Origin: Phycisphaerae bacterium
Lineage (GTDB): Bacteria; Planctomycetota; Phycisphaerae; UBA1845; Fen-1342
Direction of reading: 5' to 3'
Length of the DNA: 64,000 nt
NCBI GenBank assembly: GCA_017999985.1
Contig: JAGNKU010000015.1
Span: 1-64,000 of the forward strand
Shown here: one piece after another, positions 53,094 to 63,588 of the stretch
How the letters are laid out: the number at the start of each line of letters is the position of its first letter
How positions within the stretch are numbered: the first letter of the stretch is position 1
The notes under the pieces: model-generated
The model's database searches: none
The model's input: the letters and a program-made list of their open reading frames with translations, nothing else
Told to the model about the DNA's origin: nothing
Translations under genes and position numbers: made by a program

Positions 53094-53610
53094 AATAGAG
53101 CCGGCTGGAGTAGTACACGCGCCCGTAGCGCGACACGGCCCAGTACCAGGTCTTGGCGCCGCTGTGCGACACCGTCACGTCGATGACGCCCGTCGCGGAC
53201 GTGATCACCAGGTAGCGCTTGTTGGTGGAGAGCGTCTGGAGGACGGTGCCGGCGTTGAACGTGACGGACGCGGGGGTGGTCGCAGTCACGCCACCGCCGA
53301 CGGCATCGGCCAGCCAGCAATCGAGCAGGCTGTAGGTGCCGGTGGGTGCGAGAATGTTCGTGTGAATCGTGTCGGCGAGCTCGGGATCGACTGCGAGGTT
53401 GAGAGCGGCGGCCCAATCGGGGCAGAGGCGGTCGGCGAGCTCACGGATGAAGTCGGCGTGGGCGCGGACCTCGTCATCGGAGCGCGAGAGCGGCGCGCGA
53501 ATCTGGGCCAGGGCGGTGGCGATCTGCAGGGCGCTGGTCTCGATGCGCTGTGAGCTGAACGGCCCGCGGCCCAGGTCGGGTCCGAAGAACTCGGTATGGC
53601 GTTGATTCAC
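53086..53610 (-). CDS. Unrecognised protein, 174 aa
   Basis: Starts at a GTG (53610) with AAAGGAG 8 bp upstream. The N-terminal half is helical (SALQIATALAQIRAPLSRSD, HADFIRELADRLCPDWAAAL), and the C-terminal half is beta-rich (GVIDVTVSHSGAKTWYWAVS, YGRVYYSSRLYFT). It overlaps the 3' end of mutS2 by 8 bp in convergent orientation. The beta-rich end looks like a phage or fibre structural segment but no phage genes are adjacent. Function unknown. Confidence 0.65.
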   Translation of the reverse strand: MNQRHTEFFGPDLGRGPFSSQRIETSALQIATALAQIRAPLSRSDDEVRAHADFIRELADRLCPDWAAALNLAVDPELADTIHTNILAPTGTYSLLDCWLADAVGGGVTATTPASVTFNAGTVLQTLSTNKRYLVITSATGVIDVTVSHSGAKTWYWAVSRYGRVYYSSRLYFT

Positions 53611-53736
53611 AGCGTGCTCCTTTCGGCCGCAGCGTGCGGCGGTCCGGCGGAAAGGAGTATGCAAGCGCGGCGCGGGGCAGCCAAACACGGGGTGCGGGTC
53701 TGGCGACGTCTGGCAGAATCTGGCGGCGATCTACGG

Positions 53737-55623
53737 TTACTTTCCCGTTTGGCCGGCCGCCTCGAGGATCGGCCGCAGCATGGGTTGATCGCCGTGGATC
53801 CAGCGCGGGACGACCTTGCCGTTGATGTACATCAGCGGGCTGTTCTGGAGGCCAAGCGTTTGCGCGGCTTCGACGTCGGCGGTGATGGCGGCCGCAACGG
53901 CGGGGCTTTCCATCTCCGCGAAGAAGGCGTCCACATCGAAGCCGAGGGGCGGCAACGCGGCGCGGAGCGTGTCCGCGCTGAAGATTGCCTGATTCTGCAT
54001 GAGCCAGTCGTGCAGTTTCCAGTAGCCGGCCACGTCGCCGAGGTGCGCGGCAGCCGCGGCGGCCTTCGCGGCGAGGCATGCCTGCGGATAGTCGGCGGAC
54101 TTGGCGGCTGAGTTGCACGCCGGGTCGAGCGGATAGGCGTGGAACGTGTACTGTGCATCGGCACGGTCGTTGAGATAGCCGCGAATGATACTGTCGGCGA
54201 GGGCGGTGTTGGGCTGCTGGTAGTCGCCCCAGACGACGATCTGCACGCGGGCGTCAGTGGGGCCCCGGGTCCAGCGGCCGGTCGTGGGCAGCTCGCGCAC
54301 GGACATCGACTGCCAGTCGGCGATGTAAGCCTCGCGGGCGGGCAGGGGGTGATCGTCCGTGGGGTACTTGGGCGGCAGGTTCGCCTGGCTGACCTGGTCG
54401 ATGACCTTCGTCAGAGCGAGCGGCGCGGACCAGCCCTTGAACTCGTGGCCGTTGACGAACACCAGCGGGGTCGATCGCAGGCCGAGCGCGAAGCCTTCAT
54501 CGATGTCGGCCTGCACGAGGATACGCGTCTCGTCACCGGTCATCAGGCGCTCGAATTCCGCGATGTCGTAGCCGAATTTCGTGAGGGCGGCGTGCAATTC
54601 GTCCGTGGTGAAGCGGCCGTTTTGATCGAAGAGCCAGTTGTGCATCTGCCAGAAGCCGTCGCTGCCGCGCAGCAGGCCGGCGGCTTCGGCGGCGCGCGCC
54701 GCGAGGCAGGCGCGTACGTGTGACCGGTCCCCGGCGTGCGGGTTGCAGTCGGCGTCGGCCGGCCAGTGCTTGACCGAGAAGGAAACTTCCGGGTGTTTCT
54801 CCAACAGGGCGCGCAGCTCCAGCTCGAGCAGGTGGCAGCCTTTGCACTGGTAGTCCATGAAGATCACGATGCGGATGGCGGCGGGCAACGGTCCGAGCCG
54901 ATAGCGGCCGACGAACCCGCGCCCGGGCTGGCTCTCGGTCGGGGTTGAAGTGGGCTGGGTCGCAGGGGCGGATGTCGTGGGAGGCGCAGTGACCGGTACC
55001 GATGTCGGTTGCGAGGCCGCGGCGAGGATCGCTTCGCCAGACGCGCGGGCCTGCGCCTCGGCGGTCTCACGGGCGACCGCGCGCCAACGCGTTTCGACCC
55101 CGACGAGCGCGAGGGTGGCGACGATGAACATCACCGGCAGAAAGGCGAGGCTGCGCACTGTGCCGCGCCCGCGGCGGGTCGCGAACTCCATCAGCAGCCA
55201 GAACGCGATGTTGCCAAGGTGGGTTGCGAGGCAGTACGGGCACATGTATTCGCCGACAATCATGACGGCGGTGAAGCCCAGCGAGACCAGCACACCAAGG
55301 CGGATGGTCCAGCGCGCCGCGCTGGGCACGCCACGTCGCCAGGTGAACCAGGCGACGAGCAGACCGAGGAAATACGCCAGGCCGAGGTGTGAGTTGGGCC
55401 AGCCGATGATGGGCACGCGTCCCCAGAAGCTTTCGGTGGCGCGCTGGCAGGGGCTCCCGGGGCCGCACCCGGGGATGCTGAGGCCGCTGACGTGTTCGAT
55501 GACGAGCATGAGTGCGGCGCCGGCGGCCAGCGCGAGGAGGATGGCGCCGGCAACGAGAACGGCAGGTCGAACAAGTGGGCTGGAATCGCTTACGGCCTGG
55601 GTGTCGGGCTCGGCTCGCGTCAC
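53737..55623 (-). CDS. VKOR-DsbA-DsbA fusion; second thioredoxin domain degenerate
   Basis: 628 aa from a GTG at 55623. Residues 20-175 are a multi-helix vitamin K epoxide reductase-like membrane domain with paired Cys C53 and C59 and the CPYC centre C128/C131 (EYMCPYCLATHL). A Thr/Pro-rich linker (205-232) leads to a DsbA-like thioredoxin domain with CKGC at C260/C263 (FMDYQCKGCHLLE) and the cis-Pro loop STPLVFVNG. A second DsbA-like domain (about 450-628) has the same fold landmarks (VVWGDYQQPNTALAD, NSPLMYINGK) but its active-site cysteines are replaced by Gln470 and Thr473. The VKOR part reoxidises the DsbA part in fused systems. The second domain may bind substrate or the first domain. 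Confidence 0.9.
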   Translation of the reverse strand: MTRAEPDTQAVSDSSPLVRPAVLVAGAILLALAAGAALMLVIEHVSGLSIPGCGPGSPCQRATESFWGRVPIIGWPNSHLGLAYFLGLLVAWFTWRRGVPSAARWTIRLGVLVSLGFTAVMIVGEYMCPYCLATHLGNIAFWLLMEFATRRGRGTVRSLAFLPVMFIVATLALVGVETRWRAVARETAEAQARASGEAILAAASQPTSVPVTAPPTTSAPATQPTSTPTESQPGRGFVGRYRLGPLPAAIRIVIFMDYQCKGCHLLELELRALLEKHPEVSFSVKHWPADADCNPHAGDRSHVRACLAARAAEAAGLLRGSDGFWQMHNWLFDQNGRFTTDELHAALTKFGYDIAEFERLMTGDETRILVQADIDEGFALGLRSTPLVFVNGHEFKGWSAPLALTKVIDQVSQANLPPKYPTDDHPLPAREAYIADWQSMSVRELPTTGRWTRGPTDARVQIVVWGDYQQPNTALADSIIRGYLNDRADAQYTFHAYPLDPACNSAAKSADYPQACLAAKAAAAAAHLGDVAGYWKLHDWLMQNQAIFSADTLRAALPPLGFDVDAFFAEMESPAVAAAITADVEAAQTLGLQNSPLMYINGKVVPRWIHGDQPMLRPILEAAGQTGK

Positions 55624-55667
55624 GGGTCACCTACGTTGACTGCCGCGCATGCGGCGGGTTGCGGGGC

Positions 55668-55673
55668 ATTATA
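55668..55673 (-). promoter_or_regulatory. TATAAT -10 box of the VKOR-DsbA gene
   Basis: Perfect minus-strand TATAAT over the last bases of nfo, about 38 nt upstream (transcript distance) of the GTG at 55623, which has AGGTGA as ribosome binding site. No good -35 hexamer is visible. Confidence 0.55.
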
Positions 55674-56601
55674 GCTGCTGGGCGGCGGCCGTCAGCGCAC
55701 GTGTGGCGATGGTCCGCAGCCGGCGCAGATTGACCCGATCGAAGTCACGGCCGCGGGCGTCCAGGCCCTTGGGCGTTTCCAGGATCATGGGCAGTCCCAG
55801 AAAGCGCCGATCGCCGAGCACATTGCGAAACGCCGCGGTGCCGAGCTGCCCGCGGCCGATGTGCGCATGCCGGTCGCGGTGCGCACCGCAGTCGCCCTGG
55901 CAGTCATTGAGATGCCAGCAGCGGATGCGGTCGAGCCCGATGGAGCGGGCCGCGGCGGCGATCGTGGCGGCGTATGCGTCTGGCTGGCGTATGTCGTAGC
56001 CGGCGGCGAAGACGTGGCAGGTGTCGACGCAGACGCCGACGCGGTGTGGCTCCTGCACGCGCGTGATGATGGCCGCGAGCTCGTCGAACGTACGGCCGAG
56101 CGCGGTGCCTTGGCCGGCGGTGGTCTCGAGCAGCGGCATGGTCCGCAGATCGGGGTGCGTGTCGAAAATGCGATTCAGTGCGGCGGCGACCCGGTCGAGC
56201 GCGCGGGCGGTGGAGCTGTCGCCGGCAGCGCCGGGGTGCACCACCAGATACGGGATATTCAGGGCCTGGCAGCGCAGGAGTTCTTCGGCGAACGCGTTCC
56301 GACTGCGGGCGTACAGCGTCCGGTTCGACGAGGCGAGATTGACCAGGTAGGTCGCATGGGCGACCACGGGGCCGAATCCGGATTGCGCGTGCAGACGGTG
56401 CCAGCGCTCGACGTCGTCCGGCGCGAGCGGTGCGGCCCGCCATTGGCGCTGGTTCTTCACGAAGACCTGCACGGTAGCGCAGCCCAGCGCGTGGGCCGCT
56501 TCCAGCGCGTGATGCACCCCCCCGGCGATGGACAGGTGGGCGCCGAAGCGGTGCCGCGGCGGCGCGGCGGCAGGGCGAGCTGCGCCTTTGACGAGCGGCA
56601 T
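55669..56601 (-). CDS. nfo: Endonuclease IV (AP endonuclease)
   Basis: 310 aa from ATG 56601 (ACAGGTG upstream; an in-frame TTG at 56637 is less likely). TIM-barrel enzyme with three zinc ions that cuts 5' of abasic sites. Metal and active-site motifs: GAHLSIAGGVH, LVVHPGAAGD, LLETTAGQG, GVCVDTCHVFAAGYD, RCWHLNDCQGDCGAHRDRH and ILETPKG. Length is usual for the family. Adjacent to the DNA-repair-related mutS2 only in a loose sense. Confidence 0.96.
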   Translation of the reverse strand: MPLVKGAARPAAAPPRHRFGAHLSIAGGVHHALEAAHALGCATVQVFVKNQRQWRAAPLAPDDVERWHRLHAQSGFGPVVAHATYLVNLASSNRTLYARSRNAFAEELLRCQALNIPYLVVHPGAAGDSSTARALDRVAAALNRIFDTHPDLRTMPLLETTAGQGTALGRTFDELAAIITRVQEPHRVGVCVDTCHVFAAGYDIRQPDAYAATIAAAARSIGLDRIRCWHLNDCQGDCGAHRDRHAHIGRGQLGTAAFRNVLGDRRFLGLPMILETPKGLDARGRDFDRVNLRRLRTIATRALTAAAQQL

Positions 56602-56661
56602 GGGCACCTGTCTAATAGTCTCCGTGCGGGCCGTCAAACGTGAAAGGAACGCGGGTTACCC

Positions 56662-57270
56662 GTGCATGCGGAACGCCTCATTCTAGCCTCCGCGAGCCCG
56701 CGCCGCCGAGAGCTGTTGGCGCAGGTCTACCCGGCGTTCGACGTCGAGGTGTGCGCGCTGGCGGAGCCGACGCTGCGGTCGGAGCCGGTGTCGCCGAAGC
56801 AGTGGGCGGAGGCGCTGGCGTACTACAAGGCGCGGAGCGTGGCGGAGCGGTTTCCGGAGCGTTGGGTGCTCGGGGCGGACACGCTGGTGGTGTGCGGCGG
56901 CCGGGTGCTGGGCAAGGCACGGGATGCGGCGGAGGCCCGCCAGATGCTGGAATGGCAGGCGCGGGAGCCGAGCGACGTGATCACAGGCGTGTGCCTGCTC
57001 CGGCATGGCCGGCAGCGGAAACGGCTGGCGCAGGTGGAGACGACGCGCGTCTGGATGCGGGACGACCCGATGGAACGCGAGGCGTACGTTGCCAAAGGGG
57101 ATTGGGAGGGCAAGGCGGGGGCCTACGGCATTCAGGATGTTGGGGATCGGTTGGTCGCGCGGATTGAAGGAAGCTTCTCGAACGTGGTGGGTCTGCCGCT
57201 GGAGCTCGTGGCCCGGATGCTGGCGCACGTAGGTCTGGTGGTGCGGACGCGGGCGGGCCCGGGCGGCTGA
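56662..57270 (+). CDS. maf: Maf-like nucleotide pyrophosphatase
   Basis: 202 aa from a GTG at 56662. Nucleoside triphosphate pyrophosphatase family that removes modified or non-canonical nucleotides. Motifs: LILASASPRRRELLAQV, VLGADTLVVCGGRVLGKA and WEGKAGAYGIQDVGDRLVAR. Divergent from nfo, 60 bp apart. Typical length. The gene symbol is assigned by family, not by proven substrate. Confidence 0.92.
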   Translation: MHAERLILASASPRRRELLAQVYPAFDVEVCALAEPTLRSEPVSPKQWAEALAYYKARSVAERFPERWVLGADTLVVCGGRVLGKARDAAEARQMLEWQAREPSDVITGVCLLRHGRQRKRLAQVETTRVWMRDDPMEREAYVAKGDWEGKAGAYGIQDVGDRLVARIEGSFSNVVGLPLELVARMLAHVGLVVRTRAGPGG

Positions 57271-57432
57271 TAAAGTCTGGCCCCTGTGCGCCTTGGCGTG
57301 GTATGATGTCGGACACGTGAATCGACGCGCAGGGCGGGCCGATACCACGGCTGATCGGTCGGCGCATGCGCGTGGGTGCGGCCGGCGTACCCGGCCAAAG
57401 CCTGGTCGGAGCAGTGAGCGACAGGCGGTGCG

Positions 57433-58329
57433 ATGCCCTCGAAACTGGACACAGCTCTCGGCGAGTACCTCAAGCAGATCAAGTCCTATGCGCTGCTGAC
57501 GGCCGAGGAAGAGCGTGCACTGGCGATGCAGATCCGCGCGCGGGCCGAGGCGGAGCAGCGCCTGGCGGGGGGGGAGATCAGCGTGGCGGAATACGAGCGC
57601 GCCCAGCGCAAAGCGGCCGAGGCGCGCGACCGGATGATCCAGGCCAACCTGCGGCTCGTCATCAGCGTCGCGAAGAACTTCCGCAACCGGGGCCTGCCGA
57701 TGGAGGACCTCGTCAACGAGGGCAACGTCGGCCTGATGAACGCCGTGGATCGCTACGACCCCGACGTCGGGTCGCGCTTCAGCACGTACGCCGGGTACTG
57801 GATTGATCAGGCCATCCGCCGGGCGGTGCAGAACGCACAGCAGATGATCCACATTCCCAGCTACCTGATGGAGAACATCGGGAAGATGCGGCTGGCGATG
57901 CGGGAGCTGGAAGAGCAACTGGGCCGGCCACCGACGATGGCCGAGCTGTCGCAACACATGGACATCACGCCGCGGAAGGCGGGCGCGATTTCGATGGCGA
58001 TCAAGGCGTGTACGTCGCGCATGCAGGGCAGCACGACGGTCGATGGCGAGAACACGCTGAACGAGGCACTGGAGGACACGCGGACGCCGCCGCCGTTTGA
58101 CGCGATCTTCACGGCGTCGGATTCGGAGTTCGTGTCGCGGATGCTGGAGCGGATCACGGACCGGGAGGCGTTGATTCTCCAGTTGCGATACGGATTGAGC
58201 GATCGGCGGGGGAAGCGGATGACATTGAAGGAAATTGGGGAGAAGGTCGGCCTGACGCGGGAGCGCGTGCGTCAGATCGAGCGGGAGGCGAAGCGGAAGC
58301 TCGAGGAGTATGTGAAGGAATACATGTAG
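57433..58329 (+). CDS. RpoD-like RNA polymerase sigma factor (group 2/3 type)
   Basis: 298 aa. Region 1.2 (LGEYLKQIKSYALLTAEEER), region 2 (NLRLVISVAKNFRNRGLPME, GLMNAVDRYDPDVGSRFSTY, WIDQAIRRAV), region 3 (LEEQLGRPPTMAELSQHMDI) and region 4 (MTLKEIGEKVGLTRERVRQI) are all present; region 1.1 is absent. Ends with a basic helix. Probably a second, non-housekeeping or short primary sigma factor. Downstream: intrinsic terminator and yacG. Confidence 0.94.
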   Translation: MPSKLDTALGEYLKQIKSYALLTAEEERALAMQIRARAEAEQRLAGGEISVAEYERAQRKAAEARDRMIQANLRLVISVAKNFRNRGLPMEDLVNEGNVGLMNAVDRYDPDVGSRFSTYAGYWIDQAIRRAVQNAQQMIHIPSYLMENIGKMRLAMRELEEQLGRPPTMAELSQHMDITPRKAGAISMAIKACTSRMQGSTTVDGENTLNEALEDTRTPPPFDAIFTASDSEFVSRMLERITDREALILQLRYGLSDRRGKRMTLKEIGEKVGLTRERVRQIEREAKRKLEEYVKEYM

Positions 58330-58350
58330 CCGCCGGGATCCACGACGGCC

Positions 58351-58388
58351 AGACCCCCAAGCTGTAGAACGGCGCGGGGGTCTTTTTA
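58351..58388 (+). terminator. Intrinsic terminator of the sigma-factor gene
   Basis: AGACCCCC (58351-58358) and GGGGGTCT (58376-58383) pair perfectly over 8 bp with a 17-nt loop, then TTTTA. It lies 22 bp after the stop. Confidence 0.9.
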
Positions 58389-58430
58389 TAGAATGATGCG
58401 GGTGGCTGGGTAAGGCGGCGGGAGCGTTTG

Positions 58431-58631
58431 ATGCGCCGGTACCGCTGTGCGATTTGCGAACGCGAGGTGGAGTACGACGGTCCGCTGCCGTCGCTGTACC
58501 CGTTCTGCAGCGCGCGCTGCAAGTGGGTGGACCTGGGCCGATGGCTCCAGGGGGAGTACACGATCGATCGGGACGTGACGCCGGAGGAAGTTGCGGACTC
58601 GAAGCCGAATGACCCCTCGGCGGATAGCTGA
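58431..58631 (+). CDS. yacG: Zinc-binding protein YacG (DNA gyrase inhibitor family)
   Basis: 66 aa from ATG 58431, GGGAG 6 bp upstream. Four zinc cysteines C6, C9, C26 and C30 ([30 protein letters not shown]) and the acidic tail match YacG. Family members bind gyrase subunit B and block DNA binding in E. coli. It converges on purH: stops 4 bp apart. Confidence 0.9.
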   Translation: MRRYRCAICEREVEYDGPLPSLYPFCSARCKWVDLGRWLQGEYTIDRDVTPEEVADSKPNDPSADS

Positions 58632-58635
58632 CGGC

Positions 58636-61122
<2,487 letters not shown>

Positions 61123-61140
61123 GCGATCTCCCAGAAAGCA

Positions 61141-61168
61141 CACGGGCCGCCGCAGCGGGCAGCCCGTG
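61141..61168 (-). terminator. Hairpin between the beta-propeller gene and purH
   Basis: CACGGGC (61141-61147) and GCCCGTG (61162-61168) pair over 7 bp; minus-strand sequence after it is TGCTTTCTG, a weak T-tract. It follows the stop at 61216 and may separate this gene from purH. Confidence 0.45.
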
Positions 61169-61215
61169 GAAGTCCAACATGCAGCGCACCATGCGGCGGG
61201 CTTCGCCGCCGTGGA

Positions 61216-62493
61216 TCATTCCGGCTTGCTCCCGGGCCTGAATTCCTGGGAGACCTTGGAGCGGCCGCCGCTCACGGGCCCGAGCCGCTCGGTGACGAGC
61301 CGGTCGACGGGCTTGGCTGCCGGCTGCGTCGTCGGGCGCGACGTCGCGCCCGCGTCGGCGGTGCGCGGCGGCTGCAGCGCGGCGAGGATTTCTTCCTTGC
61401 TTAGCGGCGTCACGCCCACGGGCCGGGCGCAGAACAGGCGGCCATCCGGACCGGCGACGTAGACCGTTTCAGCTTCAGGGGCGGGCAGGCCGAGCGTCAG
61501 TCCGTCCGCGGGAATGTCCATGACCGGGGTGCCGTCCCCGACGTTCAGGACGGCAACGGTGCCGTCGCGCGTCAGGACGTAGGCGCGGTCCTTGTGAACC
61601 GTGAGCAGCGTGCGGCCGTTGGGCAGCTTCCAGCGAATGCGCTTGTCGGTCTCGCCAATCGTCTGGCTATCGATGGCGACGAGGCCGTCGGCGGGCGTGT
61701 ACTGGTATACCATGTCGGGCGTGAGGACCGGGGCCTCATACAGCGGCCCGGACAGGCGCGCCCGCCAGCGTATATTGCCGAAGTTCAGGTCCAGCAGGTA
61801 GAGCGAGTAATCGCGCGAGGCGACGAACACGCCGCGCTCGTCCACGACGAGGTCCGCCGTGATCTGGTCGTATGTGGATGTCTGCCAGCGAAAGGTCTTG
61901 TTCTCACGCGTGCAGGCGTAGACCGCGCCGGCGTCGTTCGCGAAGTAGATCGTGTCCGCGCGGATCGTCGGCGTGGAGTTGACCGCACCGCTCGTCACGA
62001 GCCGCCAGTCCAGGTAATGCGTCCGCGCGTCGAAAGCGTACAGCCGATGGTCGACGCCGCCGAGGAAGATCCGTGCGCCATCGCTCACCGGCGCGCCGCC
62101 GGCCGGAAAACGCAGGTCGGTGCGGATGAGCGGTTCGCCGGTGCGGCGGTTGTAGACCTGGAGGTCGCTGGGGGTGACGAAGATGACCTGCTCGCCGGCG
62201 TGGCAGGGCCGGCGGACGGGGTAGCCCGAGCGGGTGATCTGACGGACCCAACGGAGGACGCCGGTGGGGGCGTGGACGGCGAAGACGTAGCCGTCCTGAG
62301 TGCCGGCGTAGAGCTGGTCATCGATGAGGTAGACGGTCTGAATGGTCTGGTCGGGTTCGAGCAGGAGCTGGAGCTGCCAGTACTTGACCAGGCCGGCGTT
62401 GGCGAGCGGGACCGGCGGGATGAAGTCCTGGGCCAGGGCGGAGGAGCAGGGCAGGATGGCCAACGTCCAAAGACAGAACTGGATACGCTGCAT
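61216..62493 (-). CDS. Exported PQQ-like beta-propeller (BamB-like) protein
   Basis: 425 aa from ATG 62493; signal peptide MQRIQFCLWTLAILPCSSALA. Beta-propeller repeats: DQLYAGTQDGYVFAVHAPTG, GGVDHRLYAFDARTHYLDWR, DAGAVYACTRENKTFRWQTS, SRDYSLYLLDLNFGNIRWRA and RDGTVAVLNVGDG. A disordered Ala/Pro-rich tail follows (about 370-425). Such propellers act in outer-membrane assembly (BamB) or as periplasmic scaffolds; PQQ-binding residues are not evident. Divergent from the OmpA-like lipoprotein gene. Confidence 0.85.
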   Translation of the reverse strand: MQRIQFCLWTLAILPCSSALAQDFIPPVPLANAGLVKYWQLQLLLEPDQTIQTVYLIDDQLYAGTQDGYVFAVHAPTGVLRWVRQITRSGYPVRRPCHAGEQVIFVTPSDLQVYNRRTGEPLIRTDLRFPAGGAPVSDGARIFLGGVDHRLYAFDARTHYLDWRLVTSGAVNSTPTIRADTIYFANDAGAVYACTRENKTFRWQTSTYDQITADLVVDERGVFVASRDYSLYLLDLNFGNIRWRARLSGPLYEAPVLTPDMVYQYTPADGLVAIDSQTIGETDKRIRWKLPNGRTLLTVHKDRAYVLTRDGTVAVLNVGDGTPVMDIPADGLTLGLPAPEAETVYVAGPDGRLFCARPVGVTPLSKEEILAALQPPRTADAGATSRPTTQPAAKPVDRLVTERLGPVSGGRSKVSQEFRPGSKPE

Positions 62494-62745
62494 GGGGGTA
62501 TCCCAGAACTACGGTCGCCAACGCGGGCGGGCGCCCACCGGTTGGCGCCCTCGTCGCGCAAGGTAACAACCGCGGGCAGCGTAGTCGGGAGGGGGGATTC
62601 CGTCAACGGGCGAGCGGGATGGCTTGCGTCGCGGGGAGGGGCGTTTTATTCTGCACCCCATCGGGCGGAGCCCGACCCGCGCCCGGACCTCCGGGTGGCG
62701 AGCGCAAGGCATGGTGGCCTGCTTCAGGCAGAAAAGGAGAAGACG

Positions 62746-63462
62746 ATGACGATGGCGCGGCGGATGACGGTCGGGGTGGGCGGGCTCGTGGTGTTGCTGC
62801 TGGTGGCGGGGTGCCAAAACCCCGATGCGTTGCGGATCCAGGCGTTGCAGGAGCAGATTGGAAAGCTGCAGCAGGAGAACGACGACCTGCGGTCGCGGTT
62901 GGCGCAGGCGATCAGCGAGCGTGACCAGGCGCGGAACCGCGTCGCGGCCCTGGAGCGTGAAAACGCGGACTTGCGCGCCCAGTTGGCGTCCAAGCCGCCG
63001 GCGGTCGAGTTGCCAGATGACTGGAAGCGATCCGGTCCGTATGCCTGGACCGAGTTGAGCACGGATTTCCTGTTCGATTCGGGCAAGGCGACGTTGCGGT
63101 CGGCCGCGCGGGCGAAGCTGCAGCAGGTCGTGAACGACATCAATGCGCGGTTCCCGAACGATGCCATCTGGGTGCTTGGTCACACGGACACCGACCCGAT
63201 CAAACAGACCAAGAATCTCTGGACGGACAACCTGGATCTGAGCTGCAACCGCGGCATGACGGTTTATCGCGAGCTGATGAACCTGGGTATCAGCCCCAGC
63301 CGCATGATGGCCGGTGGCCAGGGTGAGTACTTCCCGATTGCCACGAACTCGACGCGGGCCGGCAAGCAGCAGAATCGCCGCGTCGAAATCATCGCGGTCC
63401 CGCCGCGTGGCGCGCCTGAGACGGGCGGCACGGTGACCCCGTTCGACAGCACGACTCCATAG
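62746..63462 (+). CDS. OmpA-domain lipoprotein (Pal-like)
   Basis: 238 aa from ATG 62746 with AAGGAG 6 bp upstream; open frame starts far upstream. Lipoprotein signal MTMARRMTVGVGGLVVLLLV with lipobox VAGC and C23. A coiled coil follows (about 30-85, IQALQEQIGKLQQENDDLRS). The OmpA peptidoglycan-binding domain (about 105-230) shows LSTDFLFDSGKATLRSAARA, WVLGHTDTDPIKQ, NLDLSCNRGMTVYREL and AGKQQNRRVEIIA. Anchors outer membrane to peptidoglycan. The long coiled coil distinguishes it from plain Pal. Confidence 0.92.
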   Translation: MTMARRMTVGVGGLVVLLLVAGCQNPDALRIQALQEQIGKLQQENDDLRSRLAQAISERDQARNRVAALERENADLRAQLASKPPAVELPDDWKRSGPYAWTELSTDFLFDSGKATLRSAARAKLQQVVNDINARFPNDAIWVLGHTDTDPIKQTKNLWTDNLDLSCNRGMTVYRELMNLGISPSRMMAGGQGEYFPIATNSTRAGKQQNRRVEIIAVPPRGAPETGGTVTPFDSTTP

Positions 63463-63520
63463 CCGGCGCCGAACCGGATCGTCTTCGCGTCCGGGCGTGT
63501 TCCGGGCGTTGCAGCGCCGC

Positions 63521-63563
63521 GGCGTGAGAAGCCCGCTCGTCTGTGCGAGCGGGTTCTCGCGCC
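63521..63563 (+). terminator. Long GC hairpin upstream of hisA
   Basis: Arms of about 18 nt (63521-63539 and 63546-63563) pair with two small bulges, for example CCCGCTCG with CGAGCGGG around TCTGTG. No T-tract follows. It lies 58 bp after the OmpA-type gene and 26 bp upstream of the hisA ATG: a terminator without T-run or a leader structure of hisA. Confidence 0.5.
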
Positions 63564-63588
63564 GCCGGCGCGTTGCGGGGTGTGCGGT

